A stretch of 64,000 bases of DNA from IMG/VR virus record IMGVR_UViG_3300044949_002421, positions 1 to 64,000 of that record, one strand, 5' to 3'. Both the position numbers and the translations under genes were made by a program. The notes under the pieces are model-generated. The model saw nothing but the letters and a program-made list of their open reading frames with translations. It was not told the DNA's origin and made no database searches. The DNA is from a virus. Shown piece by piece: positions 27,678 to 37,219 of the stretch; position 1 is the stretch's first letter; every line of letters begins with the position of its first letter.

Positions 27678-30600
27678 ATGCCATTCAATCCAGCACCCCA
27701 GAGTTGGCTAACCAACTACAGCTTTTCGAGCGACACAATGTCGTTTGATCTGGCATCAAACTATACGTCGTCAATGTCCGATCCCGTAAAATTCATTTTT
27801 CGGGTAACGGATGACATTCTCAATAATTATTTGGCAAAGCCGTCCGCAGACCGGCCTGTGCATTGGGAGTCTTCGGCATCTTTCATCCAGCCAGTTTTAA
27901 CCAGCCCAAACACGCTAAAGAACATTACAAACACATTTCTTTTGGATGCCACCCTGTTCTCGGAGTTGCTTACCCCGAGCATACCAGTAACTCTCATAGC
28001 ACCGGACTTGGTTTATAACGGGTTCCAGTATTCTGCCTTTTCCTATACTGCCCCAACAGGAAGCTCTGTTGCTGTTGAATTCAGTTCTGATGGAGGACTT
28101 ACTTGGTTTACAACTGCCCCGACGGCAAGGGGTGCATACCTGATCCGGGTAACGGCATCGAAAGACGGAAGAACAGGGACGGCAACCGACTCATTCTCAA
28201 TCACAAAAAATGTTCCTAGCCTCTACGCCCCGTCAGACGTAAGCGAGGTTTTTGCGGCTGGGACAGCCAATTTGGCCTTTGGAGCTCCCTTAGGCGTTCA
28301 GTTTACTTCCGTAACATCGAGCAACCCGACCGCCGTTTCCGTGACTTCATTCACCGCCTCTGGCTCGGTGGTTCTTCAGAAAAACGCCTCAGGAGAGGCC
28401 GTCATAACCGCATCGACTGGCGAAACTAGCGACTATTTTGCAAGTCAAGTATCGTTCACTTTTCAGCTCACAAAGGTTCCCTCAGTCATAACAGCTCCGG
28501 CCACCCTGTCCCTAAACGCCTCCAATGGGCTTTCGCAGACCTTTGCATTCACAACAAACTTCACGATGACTACCGCAAGGTGGAATTTGATAACATTTGA
28601 GTCAAGTGACACATCTATTGCCACAATAACAAAGGGCGCGAGCTACCCAGCAACCATAAACATTCTTCAGGCCGGAGCATTTAGCCTGACAATTACCTTC
28701 CCGGGAGACAGCGAGTATGACGACACATCTGCAACAATAAATGTTGCGATTACGGGTATCCAGCCATTGATGAGGCCGACCATCTCCTTCCCCGGGCAAT
28801 CCGCCATTGTCACCGGGGAGCCGCTCAACACGAACTGGCTTCCCGGCAAGCAGGCCCAAATTCTGGCTGGACTGGATACAGATTCAGACGGAGAGGGCGA
28901 TGGCGAGGTGACCCTGCCCTTTTCTTTCACGATCAACATCAACCAGCCGACATCCGGAACGGGCTCGGCCGGAGCGCTGACCTATTCATTTAACACGTTC
29001 TTTCCCGGCAATACGAGCTGGATAACCTTTACCCAAGGAGCCTCATCTGTTGGGGTAACCATAAATTCCCTGCCGGGAACATCCAATGGGGAGATAAACG
29101 GAGGCCAACTTACAATATCCCTAGCCCCAAATGCCGGAATTCTTGGTTGGACGGGGTCGTTTGACATAAACTTTTATAAACTAGGGCCCCGCCTAAGTCT
29201 TAGGCAGTCTGGATTTTACGGGGCAGCCAATACCACCTTTACGGAGGTGACAGCCTCAACCGTCGTTTTGAACAACGCCGGCGAGTATGCGTCCGAGTGG
29301 ATCGTCTCGGAAGAGTGCTGCCCGCATGTCGCATACCTGAAGGTTGTTGGTATGGATGGAGCCCCAACAACCGGGAACGTAAGCCTTACGCTGAATGGGG
29401 CCAGCTGGAACGAGGATCCTGCGACATTTGAATTTGGGGCCACATCAAAAACAGTTCAGCTGAATACCCAGTTTGAAATTTATTTTGAGTATGGAGGGAT
29501 AACGACCCTTTCCATGGCTGTCCCCGGAACAAGCACTTACAACAAAAACATAATCTTGGATATCAAGAAGGTTCCCTCAAGCCTGTCAATTTCGAATAAA
29601 CCAAACAACGCGCTTAACCCAAATTGCGGGATCAGCACCGAAGATCAAACGGCGTACACCTTCACGGACAAATATCCGGGCTATATCATAAACACAACAC
29701 CGCCCAACTTGGGGTGGGACGGCCTTACCACATCGAGGATTACGACGTCTTTCTCAAACGGGAGGATGGACGTGCAGGACAAAGTTCAGGGGAACGGCGG
29801 GGCAACACTTCTTAATACCGTTCCGGACGAAAATGACTTAGGAACCTCCCTTTTTACGGCAACGCTAAGCGCAACAAAAAAATATTCCGAATTCACGATC
29901 ACAAGATCGTTTAGGTCAGCAAAGCCACTTTTGACAGTAACGACATCTTCGTACCAGAATTTTTGGGCCAACGCGCCAAGTTCCCGAGCGCATCAGGCAT
30001 GTGTGTACAGACCATGTGCTCCACCACCACCCTCTGGATCCCCTGCGGCAACAGGATTCAATCCATACAACCCCCACAATCACGAGCCGATGTATTTCAG
30101 GCAGGGCTCAGGCTGGAATGCGCCACAATGGAGTATCCCTGTTCTTGTAACAAGCACGGTGTACAACGGAATTGTGTGGAAGCTTCAGGATTATAGCCCC
30201 ACATCAAGCCGCCCATACGGCCAGCTTGGCAACGCTGACAATGGACTATACGACATTTTTATCAATGATCCATCGACGTATACAGGAGCCGTTGTTAGTC
30301 CGGGATGGGCCAATGGAAGATATGCCTCCGGACGGCTTGTCCAAATGTCATCAAAGATGAATGAAGGGCTTGCCGTCAGCATTGAGACAAAAAGGATTCC
30401 AGACCCAAATCACCCGGGAAATATTCCTTACGGGTCCGCCTTTGCCGCCACACCATACCAAGACGGAAATACTGGTGGCACAACGACTCAGTTTGACCCA
30501 AGCTTTCTTGCCACTACAGATTCCCTGCAGTCGTCTTGGCAAAGAAACTGGACTTGGTCCGAGCGAGATAATAGCGGTTATCTATCACCATTTTACTACG

Positions 30601-30953
30601 GCTATAATTCAACAACAACACAAGGCTTCGGGGCCGGAATAAACCAAGTTCCATACAACCCCCCCAACTCCCCCTTCCCAGATTATTCGATCTGGACATC
30701 TCCGGACCTCCCATTTTTAAGCGGGTATGTTGGCGACTATTTCGAGCTTCCTGACTCGCCACAGGTAAGTCTGACGTATGGCGCCAGCCAAGACTTTACA
30801 GGCGGGGATTGGCTTGGGCCGGACTATTTTACTTTTAATCCGACCATGAGCTTTGTTCGCATCTATAGCAATCAGTATACCTATCCAACCACCTCGCTTC
30901 CGGCGAACAGGGTCGAGGGAGACGGCATTGTAACTCACTCTCAATTTCCATGA
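27678..30953 (+). CDS. large Ig-repeat appendage protein
   Basis: 1,091 residues, almost all beta-rich Thr/Ser/Gly sequence. Several Ig-like repeats begin with 'VP..I.AP..L.L' type strands (near 180, 265, 350 and 640). The C-terminal 350 residues differ: rich in Tyr, Trp, Pro and Asn (YNPHNHEPMYFRQGSGWNAPQW), like a receptor-binding tip. Cysteines are paired (EECCPH; QACVYRPCAPPPP). It is likely a surface fibre or spike. The next gene starts inside its last codons. Confidence 0.65.
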   Translation: MPFNPAPQSWLTNYSFSSDTMSFDLASNYTSSMSDPVKFIFRVTDDILNNYLAKPSADRPVHWESSASFIQPVLTSPNTLKNITNTFLLDATLFSELLTPSIPVTLIAPDLVYNGFQYSAFSYTAPTGSSVAVEFSSDGGLTWFTTAPTARGAYLIRVTASKDGRTGTATDSFSITKNVPSLYAPSDVSEVFAAGTANLAFGAPLGVQFTSVTSSNPTAVSVTSFTASGSVVLQKNASGEAVITASTGETSDYFASQVSFTFQLTKVPSVITAPATLSLNASNGLSQTFAFTTNFTMTTARWNLITFESSDTSIATITKGASYPATINILQAGAFSLTITFPGDSEYDDTSATINVAITGIQPLMRPTISFPGQSAIVTGEPLNTNWLPGKQAQILAGLDTDSDGEGDGEVTLPFSFTININQPTSGTGSAGALTYSFNTFFPGNTSWITFTQGASSVGVTINSLPGTSNGEINGGQLTISLAPNAGILGWTGSFDINFYKLGPRLSLRQSGFYGAANTTFTEVTASTVVLNNAGEYASEWIVSEECCPHVAYLKVVGMDGAPTTGNVSLTLNGASWNEDPATFEFGATSKTVQLNTQFEIYFEYGGITTLSMAVPGTSTYNKNIILDIKKVPSSLSISNKPNNALNPNCGISTEDQTAYTFTDKYPGYIINTTPPNLGWDGLTTSRITTSFSNGRMDVQDKVQGNGGATLLNTVPDENDLGTSLFTATLSATKKYSEFTITRSFRSAKPLLTVTTSSYQNFWANAPSSRAHQACVYRPCAPPPPSGSPAATGFNPYNPHNHEPMYFRQGSGWNAPQWSIPVLVTSTVYNGIVWKLQDYSPTSSRPYGQLGNADNGLYDIFINDPSTYTGAVVSPGWANGRYASGRLVQMSSKMNEGLAVSIETKRIPDPNHPGNIPYGSAFAATPYQDGNTGGTTTQFDPSFLATTDSLQSSWQRNWTWSERDNSGYLSPFYYGYNSTTTQGFGAGINQVPYNPPNSPFPDYSIWTSPDLPFLSGYVGDYFELPDSPQVSLTYGASQDFTGGDWLGPDYFTFNPTMSFVRIYSNQYTYPTTSLPANRVEGDGIVTHSQFP

Positions 30954-31513
30954 AAACCTTTGAGCAAAAGTTTAGCGGAGCGGTAAACGCTCAGGACATT
31001 GAGGGGCTTGGCGTAAGCCCGGCCAAGGGATACGGACATGTTCTCGGGACTGACGCTAGGTTTTTTGGCGGTGGAATTATTAAGCTCCCCAAGCTTATCA
31101 AAGACCACCCATTCAAGGTTTACCTCAGAAAAACACAGGCCGGGGGTTACGAGTTTAAGATAAGGAAGGGCTACGTTGACGGCAAGAAGGTCACCGGCAC
31201 CGGGGACGGATCTTGGGATAGGCTTCCAAGTTCCAACCACTGTGTAGTCGTTGAGGCCAACATAAGTGACCTCGAAATTCAGGAGGCAAAAATAAAAACA
31301 GAGGTCGTATCGCAAAGCGGAAGCATGAATTGGAGAATAACGGTTGCATCTGGGAGGCAGACAAAGGGGAAAATAATTGTAGCCCAATTTGAAAATGAAA
31401 ATAATTCCGTTGTTGTTATTCAAAATATTCAATCCAATTTGGTCGCGCCGCTGATTTGCTATGAGGGGTACGCCGCAAAGCTTCTTGGTCCGGAGCCGGG
31501 CTGCTACAATTAA
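30950..31513 (+). CDS. hypothetical structural protein
   Basis: 187 residues from the ATGA overlap with the preceding spike gene. Beta-rich, with 'PFKVYLRKTQAGGYEFKIRKGYVDG' near residue 55. No signal peptide. It is followed immediately by the Cys-rich gene. Probably a partner or chaperone of the appendage proteins. Confidence 0.5.
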   Translation: MKTFEQKFSGAVNAQDIEGLGVSPAKGYGHVLGTDARFFGGGIIKLPKLIKDHPFKVYLRKTQAGGYEFKIRKGYVDGKKVTGTGDGSWDRLPSSNHCVVVEANISDLEIQEAKIKTEVVSQSGSMNWRITVASGRQTKGKIIVAQFENENNSVVVIQNIQSNLVAPLICYEGYAAKLLGPEPGCYN

Positions 31514-32575
31514 ATGGCCGGTGGATACTACTGGTGCCTTCAGGGCTGTACGCTCGATCTTTTGCCAAAGGAAAAGCCGGAGGGAATGGACCAAAAGCTC
31601 TGGGAATCCAGAAAAAAGGTAAAAATAAAAAGAGACCAGCTTTTTAAGTGGATGAACGGAATTTGGGAGGGCAGGCGGACAATGTCGGGTTATTATCGGC
31701 AAAAAACATGCGCAGATGAGCCAAAGTGTTGCCCAAACCTTCCGAATTGCTACCCGCCCGGTCAGTCATGCCAAGGTTGTGGTTGCTGCCAAAGATCCGA
31801 GGAAACAACTCAGTCAAATATTACACATATTTTCGATCAACAGAATGATCGTGAAGACAAATGCCCAAAAATAAGAGCCCCATATTTCCCCCCGGGGGGT
31901 GGCGGTGTCCCCGGAACATACGAAGAGGGAAAGTGCGATGGTTTCAACAACTGGCCATCGTCAAGGGGAAGAAGGCCGGACTCCGATCTGATAAAAACAT
32001 CTTATAATGTTTGCTTCGAAAACCAATCAACAGCGTGGCATGAAACAACCTACCAAAGGCGTAACATTGGGCCGGTGTCAAAGTACTGCGATGAGCCGGC
32101 TCCTGACACAAATTGGATTCAGTACAACAACAACACGACCGACAGAACGCTACAGGCGTCCACATGCACAAGCTCGTGCTGTCCACCTCCGGGATCAAAC
32201 TGCAATTGCCCCGGACCCGGGGCCCAATCCCCTATTTGTCCGGTAAAGCCAATAAGATGCTACTACGGAAACTGCAGGGTTAGGTTTTTTTCGGTTACGT
32301 CAATACATATACCAAAGACTGGACATTGGTATGACCCAGAGAAGGGCGATGTTTACCCTAATATTGTTTTCAGCAGCACGTACCCAACCGTAGACTGGGA
32401 GCAGACCGGCTGCACTCAAGGCAGCAAAGAGGGCTTCTATCAAAAACATTCGACAAAAGTGACGATCACCGTTGATGGCGTTGTAATACCATCTGGAAGC
32501 ACTTGGGGCAGAATGGGCTATATGGGAAATCTCACGGTAGCCGACACTTGGACTTGGGAGGAAAGGGAGAAATAG
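31514..32575 (+). CDS. cysteine-rich appendage protein
   Basis: 353 residues with two cysteine-dense patches: CADEPKCCPNLPNCYPP then CQGCGCC (about 68-96), and CTSSCCPPPGSNCNCPGP (about 218-235). The last 100 residues are beta-rich. Such Cys clusters suggest metal binding or disulfides in an exposed virion part. Weak similarity in style, though not in sequence, to the Cys-Pro pairs of the 1,091-residue protein upstream. No family recognised. Confidence 0.5.
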   Translation: MAGGYYWCLQGCTLDLLPKEKPEGMDQKLWESRKKVKIKRDQLFKWMNGIWEGRRTMSGYYRQKTCADEPKCCPNLPNCYPPGQSCQGCGCCQRSEETTQSNITHIFDQQNDREDKCPKIRAPYFPPGGGGVPGTYEEGKCDGFNNWPSSRGRRPDSDLIKTSYNVCFENQSTAWHETTYQRRNIGPVSKYCDEPAPDTNWIQYNNNTTDRTLQASTCTSSCCPPPGSNCNCPGPGAQSPICPVKPIRCYYGNCRVRFFSVTSIHIPKTGHWYDPEKGDVYPNIVFSSTYPTVDWEQTGCTQGSKEGFYQKHSTKVTITVDGVVIPSGSTWGRMGYMGNLTVADTWTWEEREK

Positions 32576-32608
32576 GATACGCGTCGCAAGTGCATAATAT
32601 TTTTGCGA

Positions 32609-32623
32609 GCTACACCCTGTAGC
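32609..32623. promoter_or_regulatory. hairpin before the scaffold gene
   Basis: GCTACA-CCC-TGTAGC is a perfect 6-bp stem 15 nt before the ATG. No T-run follows, so it is more likely an mRNA 5' structure or operator than a terminator. AT-rich CATAATATTTTT just upstream could be a -10 region. Confidence 0.4.
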
Positions 32624-32637
32624 CCAAAAGAATATGT

Positions 32638-33690
32638 ATGAGCGAAAACACTCCGGCGCAAGCCGAGACAAACACTCAGACGGGCGTTTCTAACGAAACG
32701 CAGAACAAGACTGTGGATGTGGCGGCGCTTGATGAGCGCGCCTATCACGAGTTAATCCAGACCTTGGACCCCAAGGCCATCGAAGCCAAACAGGCAGAAC
32801 CAGTTGCGAAGGAAGCTCCGCAACCCGAAACCCCTGCCGAACAGCCTGCAGAAGCGGCGGAAGCCCAAGAGCCGGCAAAAGCTGAAGAGGCCGAAAAGAC
32901 CGAGGAAAAGGAGCAGGAAGAACCCAAAGCCGATGAAACCGCCGAAACCGACCCGGAAAACCTCCCCGAGAGGATCCGGATCGGAAGCTGGTCAGAGGTT
33001 GAGCGAAAGGCCCTGCAAATCAGGGCCCGGAACCCGGACCTCTCGCTGGAGCAGGCGATGGAAATGGCCAAGGGCAAGGATCAGGCAGAGCCAGCCCAGC
33101 AGTTGCCGAACTTGACGGAAATCGAGAATCAACTTGATGCCAAAGCCACCCAAAAGGCCGAGGCAATCAAAGCGCTTGAATTCGACAAGGCCGCGCAACT
33201 TGAGCTGGAAATCGCCAAACTGCAAAAAGAATTCCGCAAGGCTGAGAAGCTGGCGGAACGACAGGAGGAGGCCGAAAAGGTCGCCCGTCAGGAAAGCATG
33301 AATTCCGCCAAGCAAAAAGCGGTGGATTTCTACCCTGACACGGCCAGCAAGGACTCCGCCCTGACAAAGAAGATGTATGAAATCTTCGATGTTTTGCAGG
33401 ACACGGGCAATCCCCTCATCAGCGATCCCAACATGCCGTTCAAGCTGGCCCAAATGGCCGCCAACGAGCTTGGCATCGCCCCAAGGAACCCGAAGGCCCC
33501 CAAGGCCTCCCCTGCCCCGGCTCCAGCAAAGGCTCCCGCGCCCTCACCAAGCGCCGCCCGACGCAGTCCCACCATCCAACCCGCAAGCGGTAACGCTCGC
33601 ACCAACACACCCCAACAACCAACCGCCTCTGATGTTTTGTCCAAAATTGAGGACGTGGACCAATTCCGCGAACTCATGGCCAAGCTCTGA
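32638..33690 (+). CDS. capsid scaffolding / assembly protein
   Basis: 350 residues with the usual scaffold make-up: acidic Glu/Ala/Pro-rich first third, long charged coiled coil (about 160-225, AIKALEFDKAAQLELEIAKLQKEFRKAEKLAERQEEAEK), Pro/Ala linker and a short helical C-terminus (DVDQFRELMAKL) that would contact the capsid protein. It lies directly before the major capsid gene. Confidence 0.75.
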   Translation: MSENTPAQAETNTQTGVSNETQNKTVDVAALDERAYHELIQTLDPKAIEAKQAEPVAKEAPQPETPAEQPAEAAEAQEPAKAEEAEKTEEKEQEEPKADETAETDPENLPERIRIGSWSEVERKALQIRARNPDLSLEQAMEMAKGKDQAEPAQQLPNLTEIENQLDAKATQKAEAIKALEFDKAAQLELEIAKLQKEFRKAEKLAERQEEAEKVARQESMNSAKQKAVDFYPDTASKDSALTKKMYEIFDVLQDTGNPLISDPNMPFKLAQMAANELGIAPRNPKAPKASPAPAPAKAPAPSPSAARRSPTIQPASGNARTNTPQQPTASDVLSKIEDVDQFRELMAKL

Positions 33691-33700
33691 GGCTAAATTG

Positions 33701-33708
33701 AAAGGAGG
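33701..33708 (+). promoter_or_regulatory. strong Shine-Dalgarno of the capsid gene
   Basis: AAAGGAGG, 6 nt before the ATG at 33715. The best SD in the window, as expected for the most abundant protein. Confidence 0.9.
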
Positions 33709-33714
33709 CGATAC

Positions 33715-35238
33715 ATGAGCGTTGCTCTAAATATCCCTACCAACAATGCGACGACTGACTTCACAAGTCAGGCGTCCTCGTTTCTTCCCGAGCTTTGGAA
33801 GAAGGGGGTACAACTCTCCGAAGCCGCTGAGAACTTCTTCAACCAGTTCGAAGGGCCGACTGAGAGCTACCCTGTTATGTCCATCCGCGACCTGAGTCGC
33901 GGTGCTGGATCCAAGATCACGTTCCGCACGATGGCCCAACTCTACGGAGAAGGCGTCACCGGCGACACGCTGGTCAACGACAACACGGAAGATTTCCGCG
34001 TTGGCGCGTACAACCTGACCGTCGACTTCCTTCGGCATGCGGTTTCTTACAACCGCCGGCTTGAGGAGAAGACGGCTCTGGCCTCCGAGCTGAAGTCCAA
34101 CGTCCCCGTGATGCTTGGCAACTGGCTTGGCCGCATCAAGACCGAGAAGCTGATGAAAATGTTCCTGCACAAAGGCGGGAGCAAGAATTACATCTATGCG
34201 GGCAACAAGTCCGGCGTGAGCGCCCTGCGTTCCTCCGACGTTGTCAGCTATGATGGCATCATCGCCGCCGGTCAGCAGCTTCGCACTCGCGGGGCCCGTC
34301 CGGCCACGGTCGCCACGATCAACAAGAACAAAATCAACCGCTACGTGGTGGTTTCCACCGGTGAAGGCTTGCTCTCGCTCAAAAGCGAACCCAAGTACCT
34401 CGCCGCCGTGCAGGCCGCCGCCGCTGCCGAAGGCTATAATGGCGTTCAGTTCACCGGCGGGTTCGTTGACCTCGATGGTCACGCGATCCGTCAGTTCGAC
34501 CCGACCGACCACGATGGCTTTGGCGCGATTGGCTCGCCCCTCAACTCGAAGGCCTCTGCGGCCACCGCAGTTGACAGCACCACCGGAAGCTCCGCTATCT
34601 CCCTCAAGGGTGGTGGCGCTGCCTCCGCCATCGACAAGGCTGCCTACTTCAAGCACTTCTCTGGCTATGCCTACAAGTTCATTGAAGGTGACACCCTGTC
34701 GACCGGTGCCGGCTTCGGCCCGACCCAGCAGGCTGACGGCTTCGTTCTGTTGATCAACCCGACCAATGGGAAATACAACATTTTCCATTACTCGGCCAAT
34801 GACGGCAAAACGCTGACGCTGGACCGCACCCTCTTCTCGGGAACCACCGAGACCACGGGCGCGTTCCGCCGTTTGGCAAAGGCTGATTGGAATAGCACCT
34901 ATTCCGCGAACGTTGATACCGCCGCAGATAAGCCGTTCCACTCCAATAACACCACCACCACGTTCCCCGTTGGTTCGCTCATCATCGAGTGCAACTCCAG
35001 CGGCGTGGCGATTGGTCGCTCCCTCGTTCTGGGTGCCATGGCCGCCGTGCGCGGTTACGGCTCCCTTGACGGCGAGCGTTCGGAAGAGAACCACGACGGC
35101 GAATTCGTGCGTAAGACCTACATTACGTCGATCTTCGGCCAGAGCCCGTATGTCCGCCCCGATGGCGAACAGCCCAACTACTTGGTGCTGACCCACGCGG
35201 TGAACTACGCCGGTCTGACCCTGCCGACCATTAGCTAA
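33715..35238 (+). CDS. major capsid protein
   Basis: 507 residues. 'SFLPELWKKGVQLSEAAENFFNQFEG', 'GAGSKITFRTMAQLYGEGVTGDTLVNDNTEDF' and 'VDFLRHAVSYN' follow the N4 gp56/DUF4043 major capsid family: GD-T-ITF motif, 'GVTGD..LEGNEE'-like loop, then 'i..lRHAV'. HK97-type fold by family. Codon use is more biased to C-ending codons than in its neighbours, as for a highly expressed gene. It is followed by a strong terminator. Confidence 0.88.
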   Translation: MSVALNIPTNNATTDFTSQASSFLPELWKKGVQLSEAAENFFNQFEGPTESYPVMSIRDLSRGAGSKITFRTMAQLYGEGVTGDTLVNDNTEDFRVGAYNLTVDFLRHAVSYNRRLEEKTALASELKSNVPVMLGNWLGRIKTEKLMKMFLHKGGSKNYIYAGNKSGVSALRSSDVVSYDGIIAAGQQLRTRGARPATVATINKNKINRYVVVSTGEGLLSLKSEPKYLAAVQAAAAAEGYNGVQFTGGFVDLDGHAIRQFDPTDHDGFGAIGSPLNSKASAATAVDSTTGSSAISLKGGGAASAIDKAAYFKHFSGYAYKFIEGDTLSTGAGFGPTQQADGFVLLINPTNGKYNIFHYSANDGKTLTLDRTLFSGTTETTGAFRRLAKADWNSTYSANVDTAADKPFHSNNTTTTFPVGSLIIECNSSGVAIGRSLVLGAMAAVRGYGSLDGERSEENHDGEFVRKTYITSIFGQSPYVRPDGEQPNYLVLTHAVNYAGLTLPTIS

Positions 35239-35251
35239 ATGGTATTGGACT

Positions 35252-35292
35252 GGGTGGGGGAGCTTAAAACACTCCCCCACCCTCTCCTTTTC
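35252..35292 (+). terminator. Rho-independent terminator after capsid gene
   Basis: Perfect 11-bp stem GGGTGGGGGAG / CTCCCCCACCC with a 9-nt loop, followed by a T-rich tract (TCTCCTTTTCT). It would limit read-through into the gene at 35295. Confidence 0.88.
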
Positions 35293-35294
35293 TA

Positions 35295-35687
35295 ATGAGA
35301 GCCATTTGCATCATTCTGGGAGGATCCGCACATCTCCCGTATCTACGAATTCAGGACGCCAAGGGCGCCAACAGAACATTTGTATACTCGCCAATTCACC
35401 GCGCACACCTATGGGACCGAGGCGAGCTTGGCCCAGAAGATTCCGCAGACTTGGAGTCCATGCTTTCGGTCCCAAACAAAATCTACATTCCGATTGTAAG
35501 GCTCCTAAAAGACCCGATCTCAGAAACAGAAACAAGAGGATCGCACCTTCCTGTTGTTGAGGCCTATATGACGGCTGAGAGGGTGTTTTCTCGCGATCCA
35601 TCCGACTTCAAGGACGAGGACAGAAACAATATCGACGACAGGGCTGAAAAGCCTCGCAAGCGTGGTCGCCCACGTAAAAACCCATGA
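35295..35687 (+). CDS. small virion protein with AT-hook-like tail
   Basis: 130 residues. The last dozen, 'EKPRKRGRPRKNP', contain the R-G-R-P core of an AT-hook, which binds the minor groove of AT-rich DNA. The rest has no recognised fold. It starts directly after the capsid terminator and overlaps the adaptor gene by 4 nt. It could be a head completion or DNA-contact protein. Confidence 0.55.
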   Translation: MRAICIILGGSAHLPYLRIQDAKGANRTFVYSPIHRAHLWDRGELGPEDSADLESMLSVPNKIYIPIVRLLKDPISETETRGSHLPVVEAYMTAERVFSRDPSDFKDEDRNNIDDRAEKPRKRGRPRKNP

Positions 35688-36352
35688 AAGTTAACGAAGC
35701 AATCGACTCCATGTACGAGGTGTTCGGAATCCCAAACAACGCCTCTGCCCCGGACATCATGCGCCGGAGAATTTTTAATGACCTCAATTCTGCCATGCAG
35801 CTTCTTTGGACAAAGGGACACAGGCTCTTGGACTACTACACGAGGGGCGAAGAGACGATTACGGTAACGGCAAACCAAAAGGAAACCCTTCTTAGCGACA
35901 ACATTCAGTCGGTGCTCGGCCCTGTGCGTCGTGCAGACGGCATGTTGCTTCGCCCAATCAGGACAAGAGGCGAGTATGACAACTATGCATCAATTTATGC
36001 GGGAAGCATCACAACCCTTGCGGGTGCTCCGCCTCAGGCCTATTTCATCGATCAAAATCGCGGATCGGCTCCCGATGCAACTTCCATCTCAATTTTCGTT
36101 GTGCCTGTCCCGACTGTTAACACGACTCTTACCCTTGAGGTTTCGCTCAGGGCTCCGGCATTTACGACGGCCGATTACACAAATCAGACCCAAATCCCCA
36201 TCCCTCACAATTATGCAGAAACGCTTCTGCTACCGATTGCTAGATACCTTGTTTGCTCGTCCCTCTTCTTTGCCGACAAGTCCAAGCAAAGGGAGCCTCT
36301 TCTGAAGGCGGAATACGACAGAGCGCTCCAGACCCTATCGGAGGCCGCATGA
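35684..36352 (+). CDS. head-tail adaptor (connector) protein
   Basis: 222 residues. An N-terminal helical pair (INEAIDSMYEVFG-like; 'RRRIFNDLNSAMQLLW'), central beta part, then 'IPIPHNYAETLLLPIARYLVCSSLFFADKSKQREPLLKAEYDRALQTL', the closing helix pattern of podovirus adaptor/tail-tubular-A proteins. It would attach beneath the portal. Confidence 0.65.
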   Translation: MKVNEAIDSMYEVFGIPNNASAPDIMRRRIFNDLNSAMQLLWTKGHRLLDYYTRGEETITVTANQKETLLSDNIQSVLGPVRRADGMLLRPIRTRGEYDNYASIYAGSITTLAGAPPQAYFIDQNRGSAPDATSISIFVVPVPTVNTTLTLEVSLRAPAFTTADYTNQTQIPIPHNYAETLLLPIARYLVCSSLFFADKSKQREPLLKAEYDRALQTLSEAA

Positions 36353-37218
36353 CGACACTTCAGCTCGCACAGAGGGTTTTATCCTCAACCGCCCTGCCCC
36401 AAGACCCGACCAGTATAACGGCAGACCTAGCCTCCGTGGTGGTTGGGGCCATGAATTCCGGGGTTTCCCGCTATCACCTAAACGCCCCCAGCGGAAGGAA
36501 AGTAACTCCGGTAACCGCCTACATTAAGCCGCCGAGGAGCTATAGCTCTGTTTCACTAACGCAGGGTTCTTATGACTTTACCGGAATACCGGATTTGGCC
36601 CCAGATGACCTCGGGGACACCCTAAGGATCGGTGATAGGAGCCATCCGCTTGCGCTTGGATCGAAACTTCGCGACCCATGGGCTGGGCAAACTGGAATTT
36701 ACAACGCCGTTCTATTCGACGATGTCGTCCCGATTTATGCACCCGTCCGCAGAATCGAGGGATCAGTAATTTACGACGAAAGGTACAGGCTATCCTACCT
36801 ATCAAGCCTTCCCCTTGAGGAAGACGAGGTCCTTATCCCAAGGAGATCGAATATTCCCCAATATTACACCATCGAGCATCTGGGGGACGTTGTTGGGGGC
36901 CCAGTCAGAGCGTTTGTTAGGGTCTACCCGTTCCCAACCCAGCCAGCCACCATAAGGTTTTCCGCCAGCTTGGAGCCACAGCAGTTTTCAATCCAGTCAA
37001 TCTCCACTCCTTCCGATGTTTATATCGGAGGATTTGATATAGAGGCGTTTGTTATCCCGCTAATTTTAGCCGAGCTTGCACAGACTCAGGTCTGGAGCCC
37101 CGCGCTAGATAGAGGCATGGCGATTACCAAGGGGAAAGAAATTGAGGCCTACCTAAGGACTTATCATGAGCCAACCGGGTCAAATATCAGCAAGGTTCTG
37201 ACCCCAGCAGGATACTAA
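36349..37218 (+). CDS. putative tail/connector protein
   Basis: 289 residues from the ATG overlapping the adaptor stop (MTTLQLAQRV). Beta-rich with repeated Pro/Arg loops and no signal peptide. The position directly after the adaptor suggests a nozzle or tail-hub part. No family recognised. Confidence 0.5.
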   Translation: MTTLQLAQRVLSSTALPQDPTSITADLASVVVGAMNSGVSRYHLNAPSGRKVTPVTAYIKPPRSYSSVSLTQGSYDFTGIPDLAPDDLGDTLRIGDRSHPLALGSKLRDPWAGQTGIYNAVLFDDVVPIYAPVRRIEGSVIYDERYRLSYLSSLPLEEDEVLIPRRSNIPQYYTIEHLGDVVGGPVRAFVRVYPFPTQPATIRFSASLEPQQFSIQSISTPSDVYIGGFDIEAFVIPLILAELAQTQVWSPALDRGMAITKGKEIEAYLRTYHEPTGSNISKVLTPAGY

Positions 37219-37219
37219 T

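Noticed and set aside
33727-35280. 517-residue minus-strand open frame opposite the capsid gene
   Set aside because: Shadow of the strongly biased capsid gene; composition has no fold-like pattern and the plus strand has SD, family match and terminator.
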